DNA of 64,000 nt from Bradyrhizobium sp. Ghvi (GCF_900115265.1 NZ_FOVU01000001.1:531001-595000); one strand, 5' to 3'. Shown: positions 42,870 to 52,076, counted from the stretch's first letter. Made by a program: numbers and translations. The notes: a model not told the origin generated them from the letters alone.

Positions 42870-43901
42870 TCAGGCGCCGCCGTCGGCATCGATGACGGCC
42901 TTGGCAAAGGCCTGCGGAGCTTCCTGCGGCAGATTGTGACCGACCCCGCCGGTGATCAGGCGATAATCGTAGCGGCCGGAGAACTTCTTGGCATAGGCGC
43001 TGGAATCGGGATGCGGGGCACCGTTGGCATCGCCTTCCATGGTGATGGTGGGCACGTTGATGACCGGGCCGGAAGCGAGCTTCCTTTCGATCTCCTCGTA
43101 CTTCGCCTCGCCCTTCACGAGCCCGAGCCGCCAGCGGTAATTGTGGATCGTGATCGCGACGTGATCCTTGTTCTCGAAAGCCTTCGCGCTGCGATCGAAA
43201 GTAGCGTCGTCGAACTTCCACTGCGGCGAGGCCAGCTTCCAGATCAGCTTTGCGAAATCATGGGTGTACTTGTCGTAGCCGGCGCGGCCGCGTTCGGTCG
43301 CGAAATAGAACTGATACCACCATTGCAACTCGGCCGAAGGCGGCAGCGGCGCGCTGCCTGCCGCCTGACTGGAGATCAGATAGCCGCTCACTGACACCAG
43401 GGCGCGGCAGCGCTCCGGCCACAGCGCGGCGATGATATCGGCGGTGCGCGCGCCCCAGTCGAAGCCGGCGACGACAGCCTTCTTGATGTCGAGCGCATCC
43501 ATCAACGCGACGATATCGACGGCCAGCGCCGCCGGCTCGCCATTGCGCAGCGTCTCGCCGGAGAGGAACTGGGTCGAACCGTAGCCGCGCAAATAAGGAA
43601 TGATGACGCGGTAGCCGGCCTGCGCCAGGATCGGCGCGACGTCGACGAAGCTGTGAATGTCGTAAGGCCAGCCGTGGAGCAGGATCGCCACCGGGCCTGT
43701 CGCGGGACCGGTTTCCGCGTAACCGACATCAAGCACGCCGGCTTTGATCTGCTTGATCGTGCCGAAGGAGGAGCTCGATGGAGAGGAGCGTACTGCCTCC
43801 GTTTCGGCACGTGCGAGGTCGATCACGCCGAGGCCGACGGCGACGGTGCCGGCTGCGACGCCGAGGAACTGGCGGCGATGCTGGTCGATCATCTGTGTCA
43901 T
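42870..43901 (-). CDS. Exported alpha/beta hydrolase, epoxide-hydrolase-like
   Basis: 343 residues. A twin-arginine signal is visible (DQHRRQFLGVAAGTVAVGLG), so it is probably exported folded. Oxyanion motif LLHGWPYD at 75-81, aspartate nucleophile Asp148 in AGFDWGARTAD, and the catalytic histidine in GGVGHNLPQEAP. Asp instead of Ser at the nucleophile elbow matches haloalkane dehalogenases and epoxide hydrolases. It lies 33 bases after ohr and 69 bases before the P460 gene. Confidence 0.88.
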   Translation of the reverse strand: MTQMIDQHRRQFLGVAAGTVAVGLGVIDLARAETEAVRSSPSSSSFGTIKQIKAGVLDVGYAETGPATGPVAILLHGWPYDIHSFVDVAPILAQAGYRVIIPYLRGYGSTQFLSGETLRNGEPAALAVDIVALMDALDIKKAVVAGFDWGARTADIIAALWPERCRALVSVSGYLISSQAAGSAPLPPSAELQWWYQFYFATERGRAGYDKYTHDFAKLIWKLASPQWKFDDATFDRSAKAFENKDHVAITIHNYRWRLGLVKGEAKYEEIERKLASGPVINVPTITMEGDANGAPHPDSSAYAKKFSGRYDYRLITGGVGHNLPQEAPQAFAKAVIDADGGA

Positions 43902-43934
43902 TGTCCTGTTATCCTGTTGATCGTTGTTGAAGGG

Positions 43935-44354
43935 TCAGATCAGTTCGACTGTGACGTCGATATTGCCGCGAACAGCCTTGGAATAAGGACAGGTCCGGTG
44001 CGCCTCATCGATGAGATCGCGCGCGACGTCGCGGTCGAGGCCGGGCAGGCTGACGCCGAGGCGGGCTCTGAGCGCGTAGGCCCCCTCGTCGAGGACGAGG
44101 TCGATCTCCGCATCGATCGCGCTTTTGCTTGGAAGGTCGATTTTCCGCTTGCGCGCCGCGATCTCCATCGCGCCTTCGAAGCAGGCCGACCAACCGGCTG
44201 CGAACAATTGCTCGGGATTGGTGCCGACGCCGGCGCCACCCGGAGGCGACAGGCGCACATCGAGACGCCCGTCGGAGCTGCGGGACAGGCCGTCCTGACG
44301 GCCGCCACTGGTGTGGGTTCGTGCGGTGTAGAGCAGTTTTTCCGATTGCTTCAT
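43935..44354 (-). CDS. Organic hydroperoxide resistance protein (Ohr/OsmC family)
   Basis: 139 residues; the ATG at 44354 follows AAGGAG by seven bases. The two redox cysteines of the family are Cys58 (GWSACFEGA) and Cys122 (RTCPYSKAV), and the glutamate of the Ohr type is in NPEQLFAAG. It reduces organic hydroperoxides with thiols from lipoylated proteins. No OhrR-type MarR regulator is adjacent; instead a large divergent winged-helix regulator starts 197 bases away. First gene of the minus-strand operon with the hydrolase and P460. Confidence 0.92.
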   Translation of the reverse strand: MKQSEKLLYTARTHTSGGRQDGLSRSSDGRLDVRLSPPGGAGVGTNPEQLFAAGWSACFEGAMEIAARKRKIDLPSKSAIDAEIDLVLDEGAYALRARLGVSLPGLDRDVARDLIDEAHRTCPYSKAVRGNIDVTVELI

Positions 44355-44551
44355 GAGTATCTCCTTGCCGTCGCGCAACTGAGTAGCAGGGAGCGTCGCA
44401 GCACACCCGTTTGGACTTGTGAGAAGTTGTGAGGGCGGCAGGGAACCGGCTTTCGAGATCCGCAAACATTTGCCTTATGCCGATGCAATACCGATCTTGC
44501 GGGATCGACGCCCGCTGGCTATCCGATGCTGCAAATGAGCAAGATTTCGTC

Positions 44552-47383
44552 ATGACCGAGCCGGTCGGGCCCGCTGCCGCAACATTCTCGTTTGGACCAT
44601 TCACGGTGACGCCACATGAAAGGCTGGTGACGCGCGACGGCGTCGTGCTGCCGATGGGCGCCAAGAGCTTCGATACGCTGATCGCGCTGATGTCGCGCCC
44701 CAACGAGGTCGTCAGCAAATCGGATCTGATGGGCCTGGTCTGGCCCGGCATGAGTGTCGAGGAAGCCAATCTGCGCTTCCACATCGCGGCGTTGCGGAAA
44801 GCGCTCGGCGACGGCAAGAACGGCGCCCGCTACATCACGACGCTGTCCGGCCGCGGCTACTGCTTCGTGGCGCCGATCTCGCACGCCGAGATTTCGACGC
44901 CGGCGCGCCCGGCATCCCGGGCTGAATTGCCGCCTGTCAAGCTGCCGAACCGGTTGCAGCGGATGGTCGGACGCGCCGATGCGATCGCGACCGTGTCGGA
45001 CAAGCTCGTCACGTCCCGTTTCGTAACGATCGTAGGCCCCGGCGGCGTCGGCAAGACGGCCGTTGCAGTCGCGATCGCCCACGACCTGCTCGAGACGTTC
45101 TCCGACGCCGCACATTTCATCGATCTCGCGGCGCTCAGCGATCCCGATCTCGTGATCACCTCGCTCCTGCTGATGCTCGGCCTGCCGGCCCAAGCCGATG
45201 ATCCGATGCCCGCGTTACTTGCACATCTGCAGGACAAGCGCATGTTGCTGATCCTGGACAATTGCGAGCATGTGATTGCCGCGGCTGCACCACTCGCCGC
45301 CGAAATTTTTCAGGCCGCGCCGCAGGTTCACGTCCTGGCGACGAGTCGAGAGGCGCTGCGCGTCGAGGGCGAGCAGGTCTACAGGTTGGCGCCGCTCGGC
45401 GTTCCCCCTGAAGATCGCGAACTGACGGCCGCAGTTGCGCGGACCTATCCCGCACTCGAACTCTTCCTCGAACGCGCCGCCGCCGGCGGCGCCCAGATTG
45501 CGCTCGACGATTCCAATGCCGTCATTGCCGCCAGAATCTGCCGCAAGCTCGATGGCATGGCGCTGGCGATCGAGCTCGCCGCCGGTCGCGTCGAAGCTTA
45601 TGGCCTGGAGCAGACTGCGACGCTGCTTGACGAGCGTCTCAACCTGCTGTGGCAGGGACAGCGGACCGCGCCGCCGCGACAGCAGACGTTGCAGGCGACG
45701 TTGGACTGGAGCTACGGGCTGCTGTCCGAGCTCGAGCGCCTGGTGCTGCGCAGGCTTGCGGTTTTCGCCGGCCATTTCACCATCGACGCCGCGCTCGAGA
45801 TCGTGCCCGACGAGCAGGTCGACCGCTCGCGTCTGTTCGACGCCATCGACAGCCTCCTCGCCAAATCGATGGTCGCCCCACGCCCCATCGGCGCCATGAT
45901 GCGCTACCGCCTTCTCGACACAACGCGCGCTTATCTGCTCGCGATCGCCGACGACGGATCGGCGCTCGCCGCCCGCCACGCCACCTACTACCAGCGATGG
46001 CTGGAGCAAGCCGGCGCCACATGGGCGGCGCTGCCGAGTGCCGACGAGCGGGCCATCCACTTCTCGGCGCTTCACAACGTGCGCGCCGCGCTCGACTGGT
46101 GTTTTGGCCCGGACGGAAATGCGAGGATCGGCATTGCGCTCGCCGCTGCGGCGGCACCCATCTTCCTCGCGATGTCCCTGCTGATGGAATGCCGGCGCTG
46201 GTCGGAACGGGCGCTGCTGGCCATGGATCCCATCTCGCGGGGCAGCGCTGAAGAGATGCATCTGCAAGCCGCGCTCGGTTTGGCCTTGATGTTCACGCGC
46301 GGCGGCAGCGAAGCGGCACGCAATGCGCTGACCCGGGCGCTCGCCATTGCGAACGGGCTCGGCGATGCGCCAAACCAGCTTCAATTGCTCGGCCGGATGC
46401 ACATCTTCCACGAGCGGATCGGTCAGTTCGAAGCCGCGCTCGGCCATGCGAAGCATGGTCTCGCCGTTGCGGAAACGCTGGGCGATCCCGCCTCGCTTGC
46501 TCTCGCCCAATCGCTGCTCGGGGTCTCCTTGCATCTCGGCGGCCAACATCGCGACGCCCTGAAGATGCTGGAGGCGGCCTGGCGCGGTCCCGGCACGGAG
46601 CGGATCAGCACGGTCTATGGTTTCGACCATCGCAACCGCGCCGGCATCTCGCTGGCGCGTGAATTGTGGCTGCAGGGCCGACCCGCGCAGGCGCGGCAAC
46701 TGGCGCAACAGACCGTCGACGAGGCCGCGCAGATGGATCATCCCATCACGCTCTGCATCGCCCTGATCTGGGCGGTCTCGATCGATCTCTGGAACGGTGA
46801 CCTCGATGCCGCTGACGAGCACATCGACCGCTTCATCGCTCACGCTGCGTCCCGCTCGATGGGGCCCTATCTCGCAGTCGGCAGAGGCGTCAAAGGCGAA
46901 CTCGCAATCCGGCGCGGGGATGCGAAAAGCGGCGTCGAAACGGTCAGGCTCTCCCTGCAGGAGCTGCATGATGCCGGCTATGAGCTGCTCACCACGACGT
47001 TCAATATCGCGCTGATTGACGGCCTTCTGGCGCTCGGACAAATCGAGAGAAGCGCGGAGCTGATCGACGATGTGATCGGTCTCGTCGATCAGGGCGGCGA
47101 TCGTTTGTACCGACCCGAGCTGCTGCGGATGAAGGGCAAGGTGTTGCTCTCCCAGCCGCAGCCGAATATCGAGCAGGCGGAGAGCTATTTCAGGGAGGCG
47201 CTGGAACTGAGCCGGCGCACGGGCGCGAAAGCCTGGGAGCTGCGCGCCGCGATCGATCTGGCAACGCTTGTCGCCGACGACGGGGAAGCGAAGCGATTGC
47301 TCCGGACGGCGCTCGAAGGCTTCGCCGAGGGCTCCGACACCACGGATATCAAAGCGGCTCGCGAGATCCTGGAGAACCTGTAG
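44552..47383 (+). CDS. Winged-helix DNA-binding protein with NTPase and TPR domains (STAND-type regulator)
   Basis: 943 residues from the ATG at 44552. Residues about 10-105 are an OmpR-type winged helix (FSFGPFTVTPHERLVTRDG; VEEANLRFHIAALRKALGDG; ITTLSGRGYCFVAP). Next is an NTPase with Walker A GPGGVGKTA near 162-170 and LLILDNCEHV near 231. About 600-940 is a helical repeat region of TPR type. Such signal-transducing NTPases act as ligand-gated transcription activators. It is divergent from the ohr-hydrolase-P460 operon, its most likely target. The intergenic space 44355-44551 should contain the operator, but no clear direct repeat was identified. An ATG at 44480 is a possible longer start. 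Confidence 0.88.
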   Translation: MTEPVGPAAATFSFGPFTVTPHERLVTRDGVVLPMGAKSFDTLIALMSRPNEVVSKSDLMGLVWPGMSVEEANLRFHIAALRKALGDGKNGARYITTLSGRGYCFVAPISHAEISTPARPASRAELPPVKLPNRLQRMVGRADAIATVSDKLVTSRFVTIVGPGGVGKTAVAVAIAHDLLETFSDAAHFIDLAALSDPDLVITSLLLMLGLPAQADDPMPALLAHLQDKRMLLILDNCEHVIAAAAPLAAEIFQAAPQVHVLATSREALRVEGEQVYRLAPLGVPPEDRELTAAVARTYPALELFLERAAAGGAQIALDDSNAVIAARICRKLDGMALAIELAAGRVEAYGLEQTATLLDERLNLLWQGQRTAPPRQQTLQATLDWSYGLLSELERLVLRRLAVFAGHFTIDAALEIVPDEQVDRSRLFDAIDSLLAKSMVAPRPIGAMMRYRLLDTTRAYLLAIADDGSALAARHATYYQRWLEQAGATWAALPSADERAIHFSALHNVRAALDWCFGPDGNARIGIALAAAAAPIFLAMSLLMECRRWSERALLAMDPISRGSAEEMHLQAALGLALMFTRGGSEAARNALTRALAIANGLGDAPNQLQLLGRMHIFHERIGQFEAALGHAKHGLAVAETLGDPASLALAQSLLGVSLHLGGQHRDALKMLEAAWRGPGTERISTVYGFDHRNRAGISLARELWLQGRPAQARQLAQQTVDEAAQMDHPITLCIALIWAVSIDLWNGDLDAADEHIDRFIAHAASRSMGPYLAVGRGVKGELAIRRGDAKSGVETVRLSLQELHDAGYELLTTTFNIALIDGLLALGQIERSAELIDDVIGLVDQGGDRLYRPELLRMKGKVLLSQPQPNIEQAESYFREALELSRRTGAKAWELRAAIDLATLVADDGEAKRLLRTALEGFAEGSDTTDIKAAREILENL

Positions 47384-47391
47384 GTCTCTCG

Positions 47392-47446
47392 TCTCCGGAC
47401 GCGCGGCAGCGTACAAGGCTGCTGCGCAGGGCCGGGACTCAGATGG
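47392..47446. repeat. Partial copy of a dispersed GC-rich repeat
   Basis: TCCGGACGCG...CAGCGTACAAGGCTGCTGCG...GCCGGGACTCA parallels the left half of the larger element at 54296-54415. It lies between convergent genes (stops at 47383 and 47478). Confidence 0.5.
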
Positions 47447-47477
47447 CCACGTCGCACGCAAAGCCCTTGTGACTGGA

Positions 47478-48149
47478 CTACCCCGTCGGGGCGCCCTGCT
47501 TCCACTGGCCGCCGGCGATCTTGGCGGCCGCGATCACCGCCTGGGTCCGGCTTTCGACCCCGAGCTTTTGCAGGATCGCCGAGACATGCGCCTTGATCGT
47601 CGCCTCGGAGACGCCGAGCTCGTAGGCGATCTGCTTGTTCAGCAGTCCCTCCGACAGCATCATCAACACCCGCACCTGCTGGGGCGTCAGCGTCACCAGG
47701 CGGTCGCGCAGCTTCGTCATGTCGGGGTCGGCGGCCGCCGTGAGGTCCGTGTCGGCGGGAACCCAGACGTCCCCCTCCATCACTTTGAGGATGGCATCGC
47801 GCAAGGTCTCGACGCCGAACCGCTTCGGAATGAAGCCCGAGGCGCCGAAATCGAGCGAGCGGCGAATCGTGGCGCTGTCGTCGGAGGCCGAGACGATCAC
47901 CACCGGGATCGCCGGATATTGCGCGCGCAGATAGATCAGGCCGGAGAAGCCGGAGATACCCGGCATCGAGAGGTCGAGCAGGACCAGATCAACGTCGGAG
48001 GTCTGTTCCAACAGCTTGGTCAGATCCTCGAAAGAACCAGCCTCGTCAATCTTTGCCGTGCTCAGGACGCCCGCCACCGCCTGCCGCAACGCGTCACGGA
48101 ACAGCGGATGGTCATCGGCAATGACGAGATGGGTGGAAGGAGCGTTCAT
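47478..48149 (-). CDS. LuxR-family response regulator (CrbR/ErdR-like)
   Basis: 223 residues from the ATG at 48149. The receiver domain has the acidic pair ADDHPLF and phospho-acceptor Asp59 in LVLLDLSMPGISG. The output is a LuxR helix-turn-helix (LTPQQVRVLMMLSEGLLNKQ, then IAYELGVSEATIKAHVSAIL). The sequence resembles CrbR/ErdR regulators that control acetate and alcohol use genes through acs. The matching CrbS-like kinase is encoded 5.3 kb away at 38710-42219. It is divergent from an MHS-family transporter, a possible target. Confidence 0.85.
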   Translation of the reverse strand: MNAPSTHLVIADDHPLFRDALRQAVAGVLSTAKIDEAGSFEDLTKLLEQTSDVDLVLLDLSMPGISGFSGLIYLRAQYPAIPVVIVSASDDSATIRRSLDFGASGFIPKRFGVETLRDAILKVMEGDVWVPADTDLTAAADPDMTKLRDRLVTLTPQQVRVLMMLSEGLLNKQIAYELGVSEATIKAHVSAILQKLGVESRTQAVIAAAKIAGGQWKQGAPTG

Positions 48150-48445
48150 CGGTCTCTTGCTGTCGTTCGTCACCGGGCCAGTAGTCCGGACCCGCGCAAT
48201 GGTCAATTCTTCCCCGACCGGCCGTGGCATGCAAGGGCCCATTATTCCTTTGCGGAAAAAGGGGTTAATCCGCGCGCCGGGAGCGCGGCACGGCACTATA
48301 ACTCCGCACCGTCAGTTGCGTGTCAGTGCGGAAGGCCGAAAGTCGTATTGGGGCAGGTTTCACGCCGATGTTACTTTGAGCGCAAGCCTAAATTGATCCG
48401 GCCGGTCCGGGCGCGCGGCTTTGCACTAACTCTGGGAGCGAAACG

Positions 48446-50080
48446 ATGACAATGGCTGCCACAGCGGGCTCAGGGGTCCGCGCTGGGGGAATGACTGCCG
48501 AAGAGCGAAAGGTCATTTTCGCATCTTCGCTCGGTACCGTGTTCGAATGGTACGACTTCTACATCTACGGCACGCTGGGCGCCTTCCTGGCAAAATACTT
48601 CTTCTCGAACGTCCCGCCGAATGTCGGCTTCATCTTCGCGCTCCTCGCCTTTGCGGCAGGCTTCGCCGTCCGTCCGTTCGGTGCGCTGATCTTCGGCCGC
48701 CTCGGCGACATGATCGGCCGCAAGTACACTTTCCTCGTCACCATGACGCTGATGGGCATCGGCACGTTCTTCATCGGCCTGCTGCCGGGCTATGCAACCT
48801 GGGGGATCGCCGCGCCGATCGTGCTGATCGGCCTGCGCTTGATCCAGGGTCTCGCTCTTGGCGGTGAATATGGCGGCGCGGCGACCTACGTCGCGGAGCA
48901 CGCCCCTCAGGGCAGGCGCGGCTACTACACCTCCTGGATTCAGACCACCGCGACGCTCGGCCTGTTCCTGGCGCTGCTGCTGATCCTCGGAATCCGGACT
49001 GTGATGGGCGAGGAATCGTTCGGCGATTGGGGCTGGCGCATTCCCTTCCTGCTGTCCGGCGTGCTGCTGGCGGTTTCGATCTGGATTCGCTTGAGCCTGA
49101 ATGAATCGCCGGTCTTCCAACGCATGAAGGATGAGGGCAAGACCTCGAAGCGCCCGCTTACCGAAGCCTTCGGCGAATGGAACAATGCCAAGATCGCGAT
49201 CCTGGCACTGCTTGGCGCAACCGCAGGCGAAGCGGTGGTGTGGTACGGCGGACAGTTCTACGCCCTGTTCTTCCTCACCCAGACGCTGAAGGTCCCGGCC
49301 GTCCCGTCGCAGATCATGATCGTGGTTGCGCTGGCATTGGGCACGCCCTTCTTCGTCATCTTCGGCATGCTGTCCGACAAGATCGGCCGCAAGCCGATCA
49401 TCCTCGCCGGCTTCCTGCTGGCGATGGTGACCTACTTCCCGATCTTCAAGGGCATCACCCACTTTGCCAACCCGAAGCTGGAAGCCGCGCTGGCTTCCGC
49501 GCCGGTGACTGTCATCGCCGATCCCGGCGAATGCTCGTTCCAGTTCAAGGCGACGGGCACCGAGAAGTTCACCACCGGCTGCGACATCGCCAAGGCCGCG
49601 CTGGTGAACCTGTCGGTGAACTACCAGAACCAGGATGCGCCGAAGGGCACCCCGGCGACGGTCAAGATCGGCGAGCAGACGCTCACGGCCACGTCGGCGG
49701 ATTTCGCCAAGGCGTTGCCGGCGGCGATCAAGACCCACGGCTATCCGGCCTCCGCCGATCCGAACGACATCAACTATGTCATGACGACGATCCTGCTCTG
49801 GGTCCTCGTGATTTACGTGACACTGGTCTACGCGCCGATCGCGGCCTGGCTGGTTGAGTTGTTCCCGAGCCGCATCCGCTACAGCGGCATGTCGCTGCCC
49901 TACCACATCGGTAACGGCTGGTTCGGCGGCTTCCTGCCGGCGACGGTGTTTGCGATCGTGGCCGCCACCGGGAACATCTATTCCGGCCTTTGGTATCCGG
50001 TCGCCATCGCGGCAATGAGCCTTGTGGTCGGCTTCCTGTTTCTGCCCGAGACCAAGGACGTCGACATCAAGCAGATCTAG
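48446..50080 (+). CDS. MFS transporter, metabolite:H+ symporter (MHS) family
   Basis: 544 residues with 12 membrane segments. MHS hallmarks: SSLGTVFEWYDFYIYG in helix 1, FGRLGDMIGRKYTF in loop 2-3 and QGLALGGEYGGAATYVAEH in helix 4, as in ShiA, KgtP and ProP relatives. A loop of about 100 residues is inserted between the GITHF and ILLWVLV segments, containing two cysteines (GECSFQF and TGCDIA) that could form a disulfide outside the membrane. The gene follows GGGAGCG. Likely substrate is a mono- or dicarboxylate, inferred from the family and from the divergent CrbR-like regulator. Confidence 0.9.
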   Translation: MTMAATAGSGVRAGGMTAEERKVIFASSLGTVFEWYDFYIYGTLGAFLAKYFFSNVPPNVGFIFALLAFAAGFAVRPFGALIFGRLGDMIGRKYTFLVTMTLMGIGTFFIGLLPGYATWGIAAPIVLIGLRLIQGLALGGEYGGAATYVAEHAPQGRRGYYTSWIQTTATLGLFLALLLILGIRTVMGEESFGDWGWRIPFLLSGVLLAVSIWIRLSLNESPVFQRMKDEGKTSKRPLTEAFGEWNNAKIAILALLGATAGEAVVWYGGQFYALFFLTQTLKVPAVPSQIMIVVALALGTPFFVIFGMLSDKIGRKPIILAGFLLAMVTYFPIFKGITHFANPKLEAALASAPVTVIADPGECSFQFKATGTEKFTTGCDIAKAALVNLSVNYQNQDAPKGTPATVKIGEQTLTATSADFAKALPAAIKTHGYPASADPNDINYVMTTILLWVLVIYVTLVYAPIAAWLVELFPSRIRYSGMSLPYHIGNGWFGGFLPATVFAIVAATGNIYSGLWYPVAIAAMSLVVGFLFLPETKDVDIKQI

Positions 50081-50124
50081 TCGAGACTGGCCGGCGCCCA
50101 AGGCGCCCGGCCTCTCAGCAAGTC

Positions 50125-50160
50125 AAACCGGCCGCGGAGATTCCGCGGCCGGTTTCATTT
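50125..50160. terminator. Bidirectional terminator
   Basis: A 14-bp perfect stem (AAACCGGCCGCGGA / TCCGCGGCCGGTTT) with a 3-base GAT loop. Its last base is the first base of the YjbQ stop codon on the minus strand, and CATTTT follows on the plus strand, so it ends both the transporter and the YjbQ transcripts. Confidence 0.85.
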
Positions 50161-50643
50161 TGGTGTCGCCTCGCCGCTGCCGATGAATTGCAGCACGACC
50201 TCGCGCCGGTGCGGGCGCGCGCGATGCTCGATCAGATAGATCGCCTGCCAGGTGCCGAGCGCGAGCTTGCCGCCCAGCACTGGCACGTGCAGCGAGGTCT
50301 GCGTCAGCATCGTCTTGATGTGCGCCGGCATGTCGTCCGGCCCTTCGGTGTCATGCGTCCAGGGCACGTTTTCAGGCGCAAGCCGCGCAAGCGCGGTGGT
50401 GAGATCGACGAGGACCGACGGATCGGCATTCTCCTGGATCGTCAGCGACGCCGAGGTGTGGCGGATGAACAGCGTCAATGCGCCCTCGCGCGCGCGAGTG
50501 TCAGCGACAAATTTCGCGACCTCGCCGGTAAGGTCGGTGAAGCCGCGCCCCTGTGTCTGCACCGTCAGCAGCGACGACACGATGAACGTGGCTTGCACCG
50601 ACGATGGCGCCGAGCGTGTGATGGATCTGGCTGATGTCATCAA
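50155..50643 (-). CDS. YjbQ-family protein (UPF0047)
   Basis: 162 residues. Family motifs: FIRHTSASLTIQENADPSV, PWTHDTEGPDDMPAHIK, then GGKLALGTWQAIYLIEHR. These include the conserved His, Glu and Asp cluster of the trimeric YjbQ fold, which has weak thiamine-phosphate synthase activity in E. coli; the physiological role is unclear. The length is about 20 residues over the usual 140 because of an N-terminal tail. Confidence 0.92.
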   Translation of the reverse strand: MMTSARSITRSAPSSVQATFIVSSLLTVQTQGRGFTDLTGEVAKFVADTRAREGALTLFIRHTSASLTIQENADPSVLVDLTTALARLAPENVPWTHDTEGPDDMPAHIKTMLTQTSLHVPVLGGKLALGTWQAIYLIEHRARPHRREVVLQFIGSGEATPK

Positions 50644-50667
50644 AGGTCTCTCGGCCGGTACGACAAT

Positions 50668-51201
50668 TCAGATCTTGCCCGACACGTCCTTCTGCACGCG
50701 ATTGGCCATGTCGATCAGCCGGCGCCACGCCTTTTCCAGGAACGACATTGCGCGGTCGAGGTCCTGGTCGCTCGGCAGCGGGATCTCGAGCTTGCGGTCA
50801 CCCTCGGCGGACTTTGGATCTCGTGTTTGCGGCTCGGCCTTCTTCAGGGAATCGGATTTCGGCAGCGCCTCGTCGATCTTGCCCGATACGGACGGCCCGG
50901 CCGCGAGCTCTCCTTTGAGCTTCTCGACCTCGGCCTGGAGCCGACCGATCTCCGCATCGAGCGCGGAGCGTTCGTCGGGCACGGCATAGCAGGCCCAGCC
51001 GGCATCGTTCTTGGTGCAGGTCGAGACGGCGCCGGTGCGGGTGTCGAGCCGCAGCACGCCCTCCGGGATCGGCGTCATGCTGTAACGGCCGTTGTCGCCA
51101 TCGGGCGCGGATTGCGCAGCAACCACGCCGCCGCTGGCCGCCGCCACGGCAACGATCGCCGCTGCAAGCCATGATGTTGTGGATGATTTCACAGGTCTCA
51201 T
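50668..51201 (-). CDS. Membrane-anchored or secreted coiled-coil protein
   Basis: 177 residues from the ATG at 51201. Signal or anchor SWLAAAIVAVAAASGGVVAAQ, then a short beta segment with two cysteines (AVSTCTKNDAGWACYAVPDE), then a heptad-rich coiled coil (LDAEIGRLQAEVEKLKGEL) and a basic C-terminal helix (MSFLEKAWRRLIDMANRVQK). The gene ends 24 bases before the YjbQ start on the same strand, so they may be co-transcribed. Function unknown. Confidence 0.7.
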   Translation of the reverse strand: MRPVKSSTTSWLAAAIVAVAAASGGVVAAQSAPDGDNGRYSMTPIPEGVLRLDTRTGAVSTCTKNDAGWACYAVPDERSALDAEIGRLQAEVEKLKGELAAGPSVSGKIDEALPKSDSLKKAEPQTRDPKSAEGDRKLEIPLPSDQDLDRAMSFLEKAWRRLIDMANRVQKDVSGKI

Positions 51202-51216
51202 CGCGCTCTCCGCCAC

Positions 51217-51588
51217 GTCGAACGGGTGGCACGTCCGCTTCGAATGCTACACCCGGACTGGCGACGGCGCACCGCCGGTCAGCTGGAGCCGCCGCAAAAA
51301 ACCGCAGCTGCGGAATCAACGGAAGTCACCGTCACTTTGATCCCGAAAGCTACGGCCAAATGTCGGCCATGTCGGCGGATCGCGCGCAAGGCTGCTGCGG
51401 TGCGGCGTCACGCTGTGTGCAGCGCTGGCGCACAAGGAAATATCTCCAATAAAATCAGCCACATAACAGAAGACGACGCGATCGTGACTTGGCTTGACTT
51501 GATTATGTGCGGTCAGTATGGTCCGCGCGGCTTTTGAGGGTGGCGGGCGTAATTTCCATTCAACCGCAGCGTTTCGGGTCTTCGTGGC
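51217..51588. other. Divergent intergenic region before the F0 ATP synthase operon
   Basis: About 370 bases between the coiled-coil gene (minus) and atpI (plus). Apart from the sigma-70-like promoter at 51494-51522, no coding sequence or repeat could be supported; short open frames here lack ribosome binding sites. Confidence 0.5.
51494..51522 (+). promoter_or_regulatory. Probable sigma-70 promoter of the F0 ATP synthase operon
   Basis: TTGACT at 51494-51499 and TATGGT at 51517-51522 with a 17-base spacer, 67 bases upstream of the atpI start. Both boxes are close to the consensus. Confidence 0.55.
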
Positions 51589-51963
51589 ATGGCTCAAGAC
51601 ACGGGACACGGCGAGAATGGAGATCGCGATAGATCGCCCGATGAAGCTGCGCTTTCCGAACGGCTCGGAAATCTTGATCAGCGGTTGTCCGAATTACGCG
51701 GCCGCCACGTCAAGACTGAGCAACCCGCAGGTGACGGTGGAGACGGAGCGGCCAGAGCCTCGGCGATGGCGCTTGGTTTTCGGTTATCCTCCGAGTTGAT
51801 CGCCGGGGTCGTGGTCGGAGCGGGGATTGGCTGGGGTTTCGACCGCTTGCTGTCGACGTCGCCTTTCGGATTTATCGTGTTCACGCTGCTGGGCTTCGTG
51901 GCCGGCGTAGTGAATGTGGTGAGATCCGCGGGCGCGGGTCAGAACAGGCGCGGTGGTACTTGA
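51589..51963 (+). CDS. atpI: ATP synthase accessory protein AtpI
   Basis: 124 residues. The charged N-terminus (GHGENGDRDRSPDEAALSER) is followed by two membrane segments (SSELIAGVVVGAGIGWGFDRL and FGFIVFTLLGFVAGVVNVVR), the typical AtpI hairpin. It helps assemble the c-ring and is the first gene of the F0 operon. No clear ribosome binding site precedes the ATG. Confidence 0.88.
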   Translation: MAQDTGHGENGDRDRSPDEAALSERLGNLDQRLSELRGRHVKTEQPAGDGGDGAARASAMALGFRLSSELIAGVVVGAGIGWGFDRLLSTSPFGFIVFTLLGFVAGVVNVVRSAGAGQNRRGGT

Positions 51964-52076
51964 GGCCGATCCGCACAGGAGAGGAGTGATCGCGCCGGCT
52001 TCGCCGGTGCGGGCCGGCCCGGCCGGCAGACCGAGACCAGCCGGCATTGCCCGGCAGACCAAGAGATGCCGCGCCG

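Noticed and set aside
45215..47461. 748-codon open frame antisense to the STAND-type regulator
   Set aside because: Overlaps a gene with winged-helix and Walker motifs; the antisense product has no domain and shadow-like composition.
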